DNA from: Proluteimonas luteida
GTDB lineage: Bacteria > Pseudomonadota > Gammaproteobacteria > Xanthomonadales > Xanthomonadaceae
Assembly (NCBI RefSeq): GCF_021191695.1
Contig: NZ_JAIWPT010000010.1
Span: 62,001-126,000, forward strand
DNA length: 64,000 bases
Direction: 5' to 3'
The position numbers and the translations under genes were made by a program. Shown one piece after another: positions 1 through 12,373 of the stretch (its first letter is position 1; each line of letters opens with the position of its first letter). Under the pieces are notes generated by a model that was not told where the DNA came from, did not search any database, and saw nothing but the letters and a program-made list of their open reading frames with translations.

Positions 1-1451
1 TGGACCTCGAACTCGTAGATCGCCTCCATGCCGAGATCCTCGAACGCGAGCACCTTCGCCGCCTTGATCGCCTTCGACACCAGGTACGCCGAGCCGCCGA
101 CCGCCATCAGGTAGACGGACTTGTGTTTCCTGATCGCGTCGATCGCCGCCGGGCCGCGCTCGGCCTTGCCGACCATGCCCAGCAGGCCGGTCTGGTCGAG
201 CACCTGTTCGGTGAACTTGTCCATGCGCGTGGCCGTGGTCGGGCCGGCCGGGCCGACGACCTCGCCCGCCACCGGATCGACCGGGCCGACGTAGTAGATG
301 AAGCGGCCCTTGAGGTCGACCGGCAGCGTCTCGCCGCGGTTGAGCATGTCGACGATGCGCTTGTGCGCGGCGTCGCGGCCGGTCAACAGCTTGCCGCTGA
401 GCAGCAGCACCTCGCCCGGCCTGAAGGTGGTCACCTCTTCCGGCGTGATGCTGTCGAGATCGACGCGGCGCGCGCCGGTCGGGTTGTAGGTCAGCTCCGG
501 CCAGTCGGCCAGCGACGGCGGATCGAGCATCACCGGACCGCTGCCGTCGAGGGTGAAATGCGCATGGCGGGTCGCCGCGCAGTTGGGGATCATCGCCACC
601 GGCAGGTTCGCCGCGTGGGTCGGGAAATCCTTGACCTTGATGTCGAGCACGGTGGTCAGGCCGCCGAGGCCCTGGGCGCCGATGCCCAGCGCGTTGACCT
701 TGTCGTAGAGCTCCAGCCGCAGCTCCTCGGCACGGTTCGACGGGCCGCGCGCCTGCAGGTCGGTGATGTCGATCGGCTCCATCAGCGACTCCTTGGCCAG
801 CAGCATCGCCTTCTCGGCGGTACCGCCGATGCCGATGCCGAGCATGCCCGGCGGGCACCAGCCCGCGCCCATCGTCGGCACGGTCCTGAGCACCCAGTCG
901 ACGATGGAGTCCGACGGATTGAGCATCGCGAACTTGGACTTGGCCTCCGAGCCGCCGCCCTTGGCCGCGACGATGACATCGACCGTGTTGCCCGGCACGA
1001 TCTTGACGTTGACCACGCCGGGCGTGTTGTCCTTCGTGTTGCTGCGCTTGCCGGCCGGATCGGCCAGCACGCTGGCACGGAGCTTGTTGTCCGGATGGTT
1101 GTAGGCGCGACGCACGCCCTCGTTGACCATGTCCTCGACGCCCATCGTGGCATCGTCCCAGCGCACGTCCATGCCGATCTCGAGGAACACGGTGACGATG
1201 CCGGTGTCCTGGCAGATCGGGCGGTGGCCCTCGGCGCACATGCGCGAGTTGATCAGGATCTGGGCGATCGCATCCTTCGCCGCCGGGGACGCCTCGCGCT
1301 CGTAGGCGGCGGCGAGGTTGCGGATGTAGTCGACCGGGTGGTAGTAGCTGATGTACTGGAGCGCGTCGGCGACGGACTGGATCAGGTCTTCCTGGCGGAT
1401 CGAGACGGGCGCGCGGACGGATGCGTCGCGGACGGGCGGATTATGGGTCAC
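1..1451 (-). CDS. Fumarate hydratase, class I (iron-sulfur), 3' end outside window
   Basis: Class I fumarase, which interconverts fumarate and malate in the TCA cycle using an oxygen-labile 4Fe-4S cluster. The reverse-strand reading contains CAEGHRPICQDTG (top strand about 1201-1245), CPPGMLGIGIGGT (about 820-860) and KGGGSEAKSK (about 940-970), all typical of FumA/FumB-type enzymes; the cysteines in the first two motifs are candidate cluster ligands. About 483 codons are present and the C-terminal end lies beyond base 1, consistent with a 500-550 residue family. The start is taken as GTG (1449-1451), followed by THNPPVRD; no ATG lies near the N-terminal homology. A class II fumarase is present at 54643-56049, so the genome carries both types. 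Confidence 0.93.
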   Translation of the reverse strand, partial: MTHNPPVRDASVRAPVSIRQEDLIQSVADALQYISYYHPVDYIRNLAAAYEREASPAAKDAIAQILINSRMCAEGHRPICQDTGIVTVFLEIGMDVRWDDATMGVEDMVNEGVRRAYNHPDNKLRASVLADPAGKRSNTKDNTPGVVNVKIVPGNTVDVIVAAKGGGSEAKSKFAMLNPSDSIVDWVLRTVPTMGAGWCPPGMLGIGIGGTAEKAMLLAKESLMEPIDITDLQARGPSNRAEELRLELYDKVNALGIGAQGLGGLTTVLDIKVKDFPTHAANLPVAMIPNCAATRHAHFTLDGSGPVMLDPPSLADWPELTYNPTGARRVDLDSITPEEVTTFRPGEVLLLSGKLLTGRDAAHKRIVDMLNRGETLPVDLKGRFIYYVGPVDPVAGEVVGPAGPTTATRMDKFTEQVLDQTGLLGMVGKAERGPAAIDAIRKHKSVYLMAVGGSAYLVSKAIKAAKVLAFEDLGMEAIYEFEV

Positions 1452-1594
1452 GGCTGGCCTCTGGGCTGGCGGATGGCGATTGCTGAACTTGTTATTTTAC
1501 CGCCCGGATCAGCCGCATTGCCCGCGCCGCCAGAGCCGGCTTGCATCCATGCCGCGTCGGCACGAAGCCGGCGGCAGACCACCGGAGCCCCCCG

Positions 1595-2467
1595 ATGTCC
1601 CATCGCCCCCGCATCCTGATGTGCCCACCGACCCATTTCGCGGTGGACTACGTGATCAATCCCTGGATGCACGGCAACCAGGGCAGCGCCGATCCCGAGC
1701 GCGCCCGACGCCAGTGGCAGGCGCTGGTGGACGTGATCGCCACCCGCGCCACGGTGGAATGCATCGAAGCCGGCCCGGGACTGCCCGACATGCCCTTCAC
1801 CGCCAATGCCGGCCTCGTGCTGGGGACGACTTTCGTCCCCAGCCGCTTCCGTCATGCAGAGCGGCGCGGCGAGGAAGCGAGGTTCATCGACTGGTTCGAG
1901 CGCCGCGGCTTCCGGGTGCGGACGTTGCCCGACACCTTGGCGTTCGAGGGCGCCGGCGACGCGCTGCTCGACCGCGGCCAGGCGCTGCTGTGGCTCGGCC
2001 ATGGCCATCGCAGCGATGCCGCGGCCGCGCCCGAGATCGAACGCATGCTCGGGATCGAGACCGTACCGCTGCAACTGGTCGATCCGCGTTTCTACCATCT
2101 CGACACCTGTTTCTGTCCGCTGTCCGGGGGCGGGCTTATGTACTGCCCGGATGCCTTCGACGCCGCCTCCCGCGCGACGATCGAGGCCCGCGTGCCGGCC
2201 GATCTGCGGCTGCCGATGGACGACGCCGATGCGCTCGCCTTCAGCTGCAACGCGGTCGATCTCGGCGACCTGCTGGTACTGCACCGGGCCAGCGACGGAC
2301 TGCGACGGCGTCTGGGCGACGCCGGCCACGCTGTCCACGAGGTGCCGCTCGACGAGTTCCTCAAGGCCGGCGGTTCGGCCAAATGCCTGACCCTGCGCCT
2401 GGACGAGCCGGCGATGTCCTCCTTGCCGGAACGGCCCGCGGCCCATCCGCGCTTGTCGCATCGTTGA
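1595..2467 (+). CDS. Amidinotransferase-fold hydrolase, arginine deiminase/DDAH-like
   Basis: A 290-residue protein of the pentein (guanidino-group-modifying) superfamily. Visible landmarks are CPPTHFAVDYVINPWM near the N terminus, DMPFTANAGLV, FEGAGDALL, FYHLDTCFCPL with a candidate catalytic His, and GGSAKCLTLRL near the C terminus with the expected nucleophilic Cys. Members hydrolyse or transfer the guanidinium group of arginine, methylarginine or related compounds; the exact substrate cannot be read from sequence. The ATG at 1595 is preceded by GGAG at 1584-1587; an upstream in-frame ATG at 1541 has no good ribosome site. It is divergent from the fumarase and followed by the BON-domain gene. 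The annotation as COG1834-type is firm, the substrate is open. Confidence 0.85.
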   Translation: MSHRPRILMCPPTHFAVDYVINPWMHGNQGSADPERARRQWQALVDVIATRATVECIEAGPGLPDMPFTANAGLVLGTTFVPSRFRHAERRGEEARFIDWFERRGFRVRTLPDTLAFEGAGDALLDRGQALLWLGHGHRSDAAAAPEIERMLGIETVPLQLVDPRFYHLDTCFCPLSGGGLMYCPDAFDAASRATIEARVPADLRLPMDDADALAFSCNAVDLGDLLVLHRASDGLRRRLGDAGHAVHEVPLDEFLKAGGSAKCLTLRLDEPAMSSLPERPAAHPRLSHR

Positions 2468-2514
2468 CGGAGATGGGCGCATCATTGAGGTCCACTCTTC
2501 CGAGCGAGCCTGCC

Positions 2515-2844
2515 ATGACCCCGCAATCCCCTGCCCCCGACGACCTGCTTGGCGACAACGTCGTCACCGCGCTGGCCCGCGACCCCGGCATCGAGGCCGG
2601 CGAAGTGCTGGTCGAGGTGGCCGACGGCGTCGTCACGCTGACCGGCGATGTCCCCGAGCGCCCGATGATCGAGGCGGCGCTGAAGCTGGTGTCCTCGCTG
2701 GACGGCGTGCGCGAGGTCCGCAACCTGCTGCACTTCGACGACGGCAGCCGCTCCGCCGGCCGCCCGGGCGAGGCGGTCGCCGGCGCCGAAACCCAGGGCG
2801 GGCCGGGCTCGACCGCGGAACTCGATCTGGAAGAAGACGGCTGA
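2515..2844 (+). CDS. BON-domain protein
   Basis: A 109-residue protein with one BON domain at about residues 8-70: a short helix, GEVLVEVADGVVTLTGDVPER, then IEAALKLVSSLDGVREVRN. BON domains are small alpha/beta modules thought to bind phospholipid or other envelope components, as in OsmY. There is no signal peptide or membrane segment, so location is uncertain. The tail (about residues 75-109) is Gly/Glu-rich and low complexity. The ATG at 2515 begins MTPQSPAPDD. The gene lies 47 bases after the amidinotransferase gene on the same strand and may be co-transcribed. Specific function unknown. Confidence 0.8.
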   Translation: MTPQSPAPDDLLGDNVVTALARDPGIEAGEVLVEVADGVVTLTGDVPERPMIEAALKLVSSLDGVREVRNLLHFDDGSRSAGRPGEAVAGAETQGGPGSTAELDLEEDG

Positions 2845-3043
2845 GCGCGGTTTCCAGTCGATGCGCAGCCGGCGGCCCGGATGACGGGCAGTCCGGTGTT
2901 CTCCTGCGCCATCGCCGTCGTGCGCCGATGCGTCGCCGGCCGCTGCCGCGCGCCCATGGTGTCGCGACACGCATCAAATGCCGGTCCGTGCCTGCCCTGC
3001 CTGTGACATCTGATGGATGTCGCGACACCGGTCCGGATCGGCC

Positions 3044-4954
3044 ATGAGCACATCCAACGACAGCGCCGCCGGGCCGCCACCCGGCACCGGCAAGCCCGAA
3101 CGGCGTCCGGCCGCGGAAGGACGCCCCAGCCTGCGCGAGCGTTTCAAGGCGATGCGCAACCTGCGGCCGTTCCTGCGGCTGATCTGGCAGACCAGCCCGG
3201 CGCTGACCCTGACCAGCATGAGCCTGCGCCTGATCCGGGCGCTGCTGCCGGTGGTGATGCTGTACATCGGCAAGCTGATCATCGACGAGGTGATCCGCGT
3301 CGTCGGCCTGGGCATCGGCTTCGACGATCTGGGCAGCGCGTGGCACAGCGGCGCGCTGACCCATCTGGCCGGGCTGCTGGCGCTGGAATTCGCGCTGGCG
3401 ATCGGCTCGGACCTGCTCGGGCGCATCGTCAGCTACGCCGACAACCTGCTGTCGGAGCTGTTCACCAACGCGACCAGCGTACGGCTGATGGAGCACGCGG
3501 CCACGCTCGACCTCGAGGACTTCGAGGACCCCGACCTGCAGGACAAGCTCGACCGCGCGCGCCGCCAGACGATGGGCCGCATGAACCTGATGGGCCAGTT
3601 GTTCGGCCAGGTGCAGGACGCGATCACCGTCGTCAGCTTCGCCATCGGCCTGCTGGTCTACGCGCCGTGGCTGATCCTGCTGCTGGCGATCGCGCTGGTC
3701 CCGGCCTTCGTCGGCGAATCGCATTTCAATGCACTGGGTTATTCGCTGAACTTCCAGTGGACGCCCGAGCGGCGCCAGCTCGAGTACGTCCGCCAGACCG
3801 GCGCCAGCGTCGACACCGCGAAGGAAGTGAAGATCTTCGGCCTGCACCGGTTCCTGATCGACCGCTACCGCACGCTGGCCGACCGGTTCTTCCTCGCCAA
3901 CCGCGGGCTGGCCCGCCGGCGGGCCTTCTGGGGCACGCTGCTGGCCGCGCTCGGCACCCTCGGCTACTACGTCGCCTATGCCTACATCGCCTGGCACACG
4001 GTGCGCGGCGATTTCACCATCGGCGACCTGACCTTCCTGGCCGGCAGCTTCCGGCGGCTGCGGCAATTGCTGGAGAGCCTGCTGATCGGCTTCTCGCAGG
4101 TCGCCGGCCAGGCGCTGTACCTCGACGACCTGTTCTCGTTCTTCGAGATCGAGCCGGAAATCACCTCGCCGGCCGATCCCGTTCCATTCCCGCAGCCGAT
4201 CCGCGAGGGCTTCGTCTTCGAGAACGTCGGCTTCCGCTACCCGGGCGCCGAACGCTGGGCGGTGCGCAATCTCGACTTCACCCTGCATGCCGGCGAGGTG
4301 CTGGCGCTGGTCGGCGAGAACGGCGCCGGCAAGACCACGCTGGTCAAGCTGCTGGCGCGGCTGTACGACCCGGACGAGGGCCGCATCCTGCTCGATGGCC
4401 GCGACCTGCGCGACTACGACCTCGACGCGCTGCGCGCCAACACCGGGGTGATCTTCCAGGACTTCGTGCGCTACCACCTGACCGCCGGCGAGAACATCGG
4501 CGTGGGCCGGATCGAGGCAATGGACGATGCGGCGCGGATCAACGACGCCGCGCGCCGCTCGATGGCCGACGAGATCATCGCCACGCTGCCCGGCGGCTAC
4601 GACCAGTTGATCGGGCGCCGCTTCAAGACCGGCGTCGACCTGTCCGGCGGCCAATGGCAGAAGATCGCCATCGCCCGCGCCTACATGCGCGACGCGCAGG
4701 TGATGATCCTCGACGAACCGACCGCCGCGCTCGACGCGCGCAGCGAGTACGAGGTGTTCAAGCGTTTCAAGGAACTGTCGCACCAGCGCACCGCGGTGCT
4801 GATCTCGCACCGCTTCTCCAGCGTGCGCATGGCCGACCGCATCCTGGTGCTCGAACAGGGCCGCATCGAAGCCAGCGGCACCCACGAGCAGCTGATGGCC
4901 CAGGGCGGCCGCTATGCGGAACTGTTCGAACTGCAGGCTGCCGGCTACCGGTGA
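3044..4954 (+). CDS. ABC exporter, fused permease and ATPase
   Basis: A 636-residue half-transporter with an N-terminal transmembrane domain (about residues 30-340) and a C-terminal ATPase (about 375-630). Walker A GENGAGKTT is at about residue 424, the Q-loop reads GVIFQDFVRYH, the signature LSGGQWQKIAIARA, Walker B MILDEPTAALDA near residue 557, and the H-loop ISHRF. It should act as a homodimer in the inner membrane, exporting lipid, peptide or drug; the substrate is unknown. No precursor peptide, protease or maturation gene lies nearby, so a bacteriocin role is unsupported. The start is the ATG at 3044 (MSTSNDSAAG); an in-frame ATG lies 27 bases upstream. The first 40 residues are Pro/Gly/Arg-rich and poorly conserved in character. 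Confidence 0.9.
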   Translation: MSTSNDSAAGPPPGTGKPERRPAAEGRPSLRERFKAMRNLRPFLRLIWQTSPALTLTSMSLRLIRALLPVVMLYIGKLIIDEVIRVVGLGIGFDDLGSAWHSGALTHLAGLLALEFALAIGSDLLGRIVSYADNLLSELFTNATSVRLMEHAATLDLEDFEDPDLQDKLDRARRQTMGRMNLMGQLFGQVQDAITVVSFAIGLLVYAPWLILLLAIALVPAFVGESHFNALGYSLNFQWTPERRQLEYVRQTGASVDTAKEVKIFGLHRFLIDRYRTLADRFFLANRGLARRRAFWGTLLAALGTLGYYVAYAYIAWHTVRGDFTIGDLTFLAGSFRRLRQLLESLLIGFSQVAGQALYLDDLFSFFEIEPEITSPADPVPFPQPIREGFVFENVGFRYPGAERWAVRNLDFTLHAGEVLALVGENGAGKTTLVKLLARLYDPDEGRILLDGRDLRDYDLDALRANTGVIFQDFVRYHLTAGENIGVGRIEAMDDAARINDAARRSMADEIIATLPGGYDQLIGRRFKTGVDLSGGQWQKIAIARAYMRDAQVMILDEPTAALDARSEYEVFKRFKELSHQRTAVLISHRFSSVRMADRILVLEQGRIEASGTHEQLMAQGGRYAELFELQAAGYR

Positions 4955-5035
4955 ACATCGCGGCCGACATCGGCTGATTTCGAGTGGACGCGATCGACGC
5001 CTGCAACGTCCACTGAAAAAACCGCAAAAGACTTG

Positions 5036-5064
5036 TTGACGCTCCCCGATTCCCTGCCTACAAT
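5036..5064 (+). promoter_or_regulatory. Sigma-70 promoter of the tRNA pair
   Basis: A -35 box TTGACG (5036-5041) and a -10 box TACAAT (5059-5064) are separated by 17 bases. Both are near consensus and sit just upstream of the two tRNA genes, with transcription predicted to begin about ten bases before the first. Confidence 0.8.
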
Positions 5065-5082
5065 TTCGCGCTCCCAAACACC

Positions 5083-5158
5083 GGGGCCATAGCTCAGCTG
5101 GGAGAGCGCCTGCATGGCATGCAGGAGGTCGGCGGTTCGATCCCGCCTGGCTCCACCA
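5083..5158 (+). tRNA. tRNA-Ala (anticodon GGC)
   Basis: A 76-base cloverleaf beginning GGGGCCA and ending with an encoded CCA. The anticodon stem CCTGC/GCAGG closes the loop ATGGCAT, placing GGC at 5116-5118. The D-arm (GCTC...GAGC) and T-arm (GGTTCGATC) are canonical, and the acceptor stem GGGGCCA pairs with TGGCTCC with one G-T wobble. Confidence 0.97.
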
Positions 5159-5204
5159 CATTTCCGGATCACAGGCCGATCCGGCGATGCCTGAAAGAAA
5201 CTGC

Positions 5205-5280
5205 GTCCCCATCGTCTAGAGGCCTAGGACACCACCCTTTCACGGTGGACACCGGGGTTCGAATCCCCGTGGGGACGCCA
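5205..5280 (+). tRNA. tRNA-Glu (anticodon TTC)
   Basis: A 76-base cloverleaf beginning GTCCCCA and ending GCCA with encoded CCA. The anticodon stem CCACC/GGTGG encloses CTTTCAC, placing TTC at 5239-5241. The T-loop reads GGTTCGAATCC. It lies 46 bases after tRNA-Ala in the same predicted transcript. Confidence 0.97.
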
Positions 5281-5290
5281 CTTCTTCGAA

Positions 5291-5316
5291 AAGCCCGCGA
5301 AAGCGGGCTTTTTTTT
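5291..5316 (+). terminator. Rho-independent terminator of the tRNA operon
   Basis: A perfect 8-bp stem AAGCCCGC/GCGGGCTT with a GAAA loop is followed directly by a run of T, starting 10 bases after tRNA-Glu. Confidence 0.92.
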
Positions 5317-5435
5317 GTGACCCGCCATCCATGGCGGCCACCCTCCGGGCCATCGCTGACGCAATGTCAAAAAACGTTCCAGACGGTTTTTTGGTTCTTC
5401 GCCCAAGTCCGGGGAATACGGTCGTCCGACCTTGC

Positions 5436-5515
5436 GCAGGTCGGCCCCACGCGGCCGACGCGCGCGGTGCCCGGATTCGCGAACTCCCTCCGTCGGGGGC
5501 GTTGCCCCGACCTAC
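5436..5515. repeat. REP pair (BIME), GTAG family A, short form
   Basis: Two hairpins face each other. The first reads GCAG then GTCGGCC...GGCCGAC; the second reads CGTCGGGGG...CCCCGACCTAC, the complement of a GTAG-headed hairpin. The GTAG tetranucleotide at the foot of a hairpin is the known mark of REP sequences recognised by REP-associated tyrosine transposases. The middle is shorter than in the other four copies. Confidence 0.75.
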
Positions 5516-5560
5516 GGTCGAGCCCCTCGGAATCGGGGACGGGCCGGAACCTTGTTCTTT

Positions 5561-5666
5561 GCCACGGATCCACGCGGATGTGCACGGATAGAGCAAATAC
5601 AGAGACCGAGGCGATGCCACGCCCCCGCTGCTTCTGATCCGCCTCATCCGCGTCCATCCGTGGCCG
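5561..5666. repeat. Palindromic element D (GCCACGGAT ends), short copy
   Basis: The left end reads GCCACGGATCCACGCGGATG and the right end holds the complementary pattern CATCCGCGTCCATCCGTGGC, so the ends are inverted repeats. The same ends bound the 40544-40714 repeat between the metH genes. Confidence 0.65.
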
Positions 5667-5712
5667 AACCGCTTTTCTTTGGTTCTTCTCCGATTCCCGG
5701 GATTCACCTGTC

Positions 5713-5826
5713 GTAGGTCGGGGCAACGCCCCCGACGCGGGACGCCCGGTCAGCCCGCATCGGCGGATCCCCCGGCATCTCGCAAACCCGGACACCACGC
5801 GCGTCGGCCGCGTGGGGCCGACCTGC
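5713..5826. repeat. REP pair (BIME), GTAG family A, reverse order
   Basis: Starts GTAGGTCGGGGCAACGCCCC and ends with the complement of a GCAGGTCGGCCCC-type hairpin (CCGACCTGC). About 114 bases, matching the copies at 9918, 10054 and 24177 but in inverted orientation. Confidence 0.78.
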
Positions 5827-5867
5827 GCAAGGTCGACCTGGCCACGCCAGCGGACCGGCACGCCCGC

Positions 5868-6371
5868 TCAGGGCGTCGCGGTATCGGCCTCGCTCGCGGG
5901 GGTGCCGTCGGCAGCGGCGCGCAGCGTCGCCACGCCATGGCCCTGCTCGACCAGGTACTGCAGCCATTTGCCGAGGAAGGTGTTCATGCGCATGCGGTGG
6001 TCGACCACTTCCGACGGCGGCGGGAACATGCCGATGACATCCTGCCAGCGACGACCGACATAACAGTGCGTCGCCTCCACCTGCTTCGCATCGCGGTAGA
6101 CGCGCAGGTAGGCGGAAGGATCGGGTTCGCCGGTCGCCGGATCGAGCATCGTGTAGCTGAGCCGAAGCTCGGTCGTGTAGCGATGCTGGGCGATGATGTC
6201 CAGGCGCACCGCAAGCGCGCCTTCGACCTCGGACAGATAGGCGCCGGGCGCGAGGTCGCCGGGCTGGAACAGCCGCGTCAACCGGATGTGGTTCTCGGCG
6301 TAGAGCCCCATCAACCAGCCGAAACGCCCCAGTGCGGGGAGGCGTGGTCGACGGGTCAGGACATTCACCAT
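5868..6371 (-). CDS. YqiB-type protein (DUF1249)
   Basis: A 167-residue cytoplasmic protein of the DUF1249/YqiB family. Shared landmarks include the early MGLYAENHIRLTRLF segment, RYTTELRLSY in the middle, and the C-terminal block HRMRMNTFLGKWLQYLVEQGHG, matching the family's NQFLADWLRYCLAHG-like ending. No signal peptide or membrane segment is present, and the biochemical role of the family is not known to me. It runs antisense to the REP-rich gap downstream and lies 134 bases from the end of ppsR on the same strand. The last 20 residues (AAADGTPASEADTATP) are low complexity and probably dispensable. Confidence 0.8.
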   Translation of the reverse strand: MVNVLTRRPRLPALGRFGWLMGLYAENHIRLTRLFQPGDLAPGAYLSEVEGALAVRLDIIAQHRYTTELRLSYTMLDPATGEPDPSAYLRVYRDAKQVEATHCYVGRRWQDVIGMFPPPSEVVDHRMRMNTFLGKWLQYLVEQGHGVATLRAAADGTPASEADTATP

Positions 6372-6505
6372 GCCCCGATCCTACACGCTGCGGAATGAAT
6401 CCTGCAGCCCATGACGAAAACGCGTGCCCTTGCCGACCGCCATCGCGATCCGGATGGCGCCTCCGCGGCTGCCGCGCGTCCCGGCCGCGGCGATCCGCTG
6501 GCCGT

Positions 6506-7327
6506 TCAGTACATGACGCGGTCGATGCCCAGCGTCGACATGACCTTGCTGGAGATCTCCTCGATCGAGGTGTTCGTGGTGCTCAGCGAGGGGATGCGCT
6601 CGGCCCGGAACAGTGCCTCGGCGGCGGTGACCTCGCGTCGGCAGGTCTCCAGCTGCGCATACCGCGAGTTCGGCCGGCGCTCCTGGCGGATCTGGGCCAG
6701 CCGTTCGGGATCGATCGTCAGCCCGAACAGCTTCCTGCGGTGCGCCTTCAGGCGCGCCGGGAGGCGATCGTGCTCCAGGTCTTCGTCGGTCAGCGGATAG
6801 TTCGCGGCGCGCACGCCGTGATGCAGGGCCAGGTAGATGCAGGTCGGCGTCTTGCCGGCGCGCGACACCGCGACCAGGATGACGTCGGCCTCGTCGTAGT
6901 TGATCGACATGCCGTCGTCGTGGGTCAGGGCGAAGTTCATCGCGTTGATGCGGCGGTGGTAGCTCTCGAAATCCACCATGCCGTGGGCGCGGCCGACGCG
7001 CGACTCGCGGGTGACCGACAGCTCGCGCTCCAGCGGCTCGATGAAGGGCGCGAACACGTCGAGCACCAGCGCCCCGCTCTCGCCCAGCACCCCGGCCAGT
7101 GCGGAATCCACGCAGGAACTGATGACGATCGGGCGCGTCCCCATCGCCTCGCCGCGCGCACGGATCAGTGCGGCGACTTCCCGTGCGCGGTCCTCGTTGT
7201 CGACGAACGGGATGCGGTTGGTGCTGAACTGGGTCCCGGTGAACTGGGTCAGCAGGCTGTGGCCGATGGTTTCGGCGGTAATGCCGGTGCCATCCGAGAC
7301 GTAGAACACAGGACGGGGGCTGGACAT
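6506..7327 (-). CDS. ppsR: PEP synthetase regulatory protein PpsR
   Basis: A 273-residue bifunctional ADP-dependent kinase / Pi-dependent pyrophosphorylase of the DUF299 family. It reversibly phosphorylates the threonine next to the catalytic histidine of PEP synthase, turning the enzyme off and on. It opens with the family's [19 protein letters not shown] and contains [14 protein letters not shown], the P-loop-like nucleotide site. Length equals the family norm. The ATG at 7325-7327 gives [13 protein letters not shown]; the larger frame upstream is not homologous. It is divergent from ppsA with 109 bases between the starts, the arrangement also seen in E. coli, so enzyme and regulator are likely co-controlled from the shared spacer. 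Confidence 0.95.
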   Translation of the reverse strand: MSSPRPVFYVSDGTGITAETIGHSLLTQFTGTQFSTNRIPFVDNEDRAREVAALIRARGEAMGTRPIVISSCVDSALAGVLGESGALVLDVFAPFIEPLERELSVTRESRVGRAHGMVDFESYHRRINAMNFALTHDDGMSINYDEADVILVAVSRAGKTPTCIYLALHHGVRAANYPLTDEDLEHDRLPARLKAHRRKLFGLTIDPERLAQIRQERRPNSRYAQLETCRREVTAAEALFRAERIPSLSTTNTSIEEISSKVMSTLGIDRVMY

Positions 7328-7372
7328 GCACGCTCCGCTGGTGCGTGTGAGCGCCGCGGCGCCCGGGGAGGC

Positions 7373-7378
7373 TAAAAT
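7373..7378 (+). promoter_or_regulatory. Possible -10 element of ppsA
   Basis: TAAAAT lies 59 bases before the ppsA TTG start in the ppsR-ppsA spacer. No convincing -35 box is present, so this is tentative. Confidence 0.35.
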
Positions 7379-7436
7379 AACCGTTCCGCACCGGGACCGC
7401 CCGCCCGGTACTCCCACCGCGAAACGGAGTTTTCCC

Positions 7437-9815
<2,379 letters not shown>

Positions 9816-9844
9816 GCGGATCGGCCGGTTTCACTGCGGTACGG

Positions 9845-9871
9845 AAAAGCCCGGGATATCCCGGGCTTTTT
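9845..9871. terminator. Bidirectional-looking terminator after ppsA
   Basis: A perfect inverted repeat AAAAGCCCGGG / CCCGGGCTTTT around ATAT, with T-runs on both strands, lies 30 bases after the ppsA stop and upstream of the REP copies. Confidence 0.88.
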
Positions 9872-9917
9872 CCTGGTTCTTCTCCAAATCCCGGGTATGA
9901 CGGCCGCCCTGCCCTGC

Positions 9918-10031
9918 GTAGGTCGGCCCCACGCGGCCGACGGGCGCGGTACCTGGTTCGCGAGGTGTTGCAGGCCTCGCCTGTGCGGCCTGGCCGGATG
10001 TTCCGGCGTCGGGGGCGTTGCCCCGACCTAC
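9918..10031. repeat. REP pair (BIME), GTAG family A, tandem copy 1
   Basis: Starts GTAGGTCGGCCCCACGCGGC and ends GGGGGCGTTGCCCCGACCTAC-type hairpin, giving terminal inverted repeats GTAGGTCGG/CCGACCTAC. 114 bases. Confidence 0.82.
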
Positions 10032-10053
10032 GACGATCGGTACGGAAAAGTGC

Positions 10054-10169
10054 GTAGGTCGGCCCCATGCGGCCGACGAGCGCGGCGCCTGGGTTCGCGG
10101 GGTGTTGCGGGCCTCGCCCATGCGGCCTGGCCGGGATTTTCCGGCGTCGGGGGCGTTGCCCCGACCTAC
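10054..10169. repeat. REP pair (BIME), GTAG family A, tandem copy 2
   Basis: 116 bases, same order and ends as the copy at 9918; the middle (about 60 bases) is also alike but diverged, including a shared GTTGC(A/G)GGCCTCGCC stretch. Confidence 0.82.
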
Positions 10170-10182
10170 GCCACGAGAGGGA

Positions 10183-10755
10183 TCAGGACGCCAGCGCCAG
10201 CGCGCCGAAATGGCGGCGGTAGTGCTGCAGTTCGGCGATCGAGTCGTGCACGTCGCTGAGCGCGGTATGCGAGGCGTGCTTGGTGAAGCCGGCCAGCACC
10301 TGCGGCGCCCAGCGCCGCGCCAGTTCCTTGATCGTGCTGACGTCGAGGTTGCGGTAGTGGAAGAACTTCTCCAGCGCCGGCATCTGCCGGTGCAGGAAAC
10401 GCCGGTCCTGGCAGATCGAATTGCCGCACATCGGCGACTTGCCCGGCGCCAGCCATTCGCGCAGGAACTCCAGCGTCCGCGCCTCGGCCTCGGCCAGGCC
10501 CACACCCTGGTCCAGCGCACGCTGCCACAGGCCGGACCGCCGGTGCTGGTTGCGGTTCCAGTCGTCCATCGCTTCCAGGGTGTCGAGCGACTGCGCGATC
10601 GCCAGCTCCGGGCCTTCGGCGAGCACGTGGAGGTTGGCATCGGTGACGACCGTCGCGATCTCCAGGATCTGGTCGTGGTCGGTGTCGAGCCCGGTCATTT
10701 CGAGATCGATCCAGATCAGTCGTCCTTCGCCAAGCCTGTCTGCCGTTGCCGTCAT
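10183..10755 (-). CDS. orn: Oligoribonuclease
   Basis: A 190-residue DEDDh-type 3'-5' exonuclease that degrades RNA oligomers, especially dinucleotides, to mononucleotides in the cytoplasm; it also completes cyclic-di-GMP turnover in many relatives. Motif I is [12 protein letters not shown] near residue 13, motif II lies in [10 protein letters not shown], and motif III is [11 protein letters not shown] with the catalytic His and Asp. Length is close to the 181-residue E. coli enzyme, with a short N-terminal extension. The ATG at 10753-10755 gives [11 protein letters not shown]. The 3' end abuts the REP pair at 10054-10169. Confidence 0.96.
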   Translation of the reverse strand: MTATADRLGEGRLIWIDLEMTGLDTDHDQILEIATVVTDANLHVLAEGPELAIAQSLDTLEAMDDWNRNQHRRSGLWQRALDQGVGLAEAEARTLEFLREWLAPGKSPMCGNSICQDRRFLHRQMPALEKFFHYRNLDVSTIKELARRWAPQVLAGFTKHASHTALSDVHDSIAELQHYRRHFGALALAS

Positions 10756-10861
10756 GGGTCGCGTTCGTCCGGGTGACTACGCATGATAGCCCAGCATTCA
10801 GGCCGCGCCGCCGCCGGCGCTCGGCGGCGGTCGCAGCAGACGGGCGAAGACTGCCAGCCTC

Positions 10862-12325
<1,464 letters not shown>

Positions 12326-12373
12326 TCAAACAATTCATTTCATTTATGGCAAGGCCGGGTCCACAGTGGCTGT

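Larger units (their letters stand above)
5317..5867. other. Intergenic region made mostly of repeats
   Basis: About 550 bases between the tRNA terminator and the YqiB-type gene with no supported coding sequence. It holds a short family-A REP pair (5436-5515), a palindromic element whose ends read GCCACGGATC and its complement (5561-5666), and a longer family-A REP pair in the other order (5713-5826). Short open frames here run through repeats and resemble no protein. Confidence 0.75.
9872..10182. other. Intergenic region filled by two tandem REP pairs
   Basis: Between the ppsA terminator and the convergent end of orn there is no gene. Two family-A REP pairs in the same orientation fill the space, separated by 22 bases. 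Confidence 0.75.

Noticed and set aside
3044-4954. Bacteriocin or lasso-peptide exporter
   Set aside because: No precursor peptide, protease, cyclase or immunity gene nearby; the protein is a generic ABC exporter.
2633-5212. An 859-residue open frame on the minus strand
   Set aside because: Antisense to the ABC exporter and runs into the tRNA-Ala gene; composition is that of a shadow frame.
5083-5870. tRNA-Glu/Ala 3' region as an integration site for a mobile island
   Set aside because: No integrase, no repeated tRNA end downstream; the adjacent sequence is REP material and then a conserved YqiB-type gene.
9918-10169. CRISPR-like array
   Set aside because: Only two units, palindromic ends and a conserved middle rather than unique spacers; fits REP pairs, and no cas gene is present.
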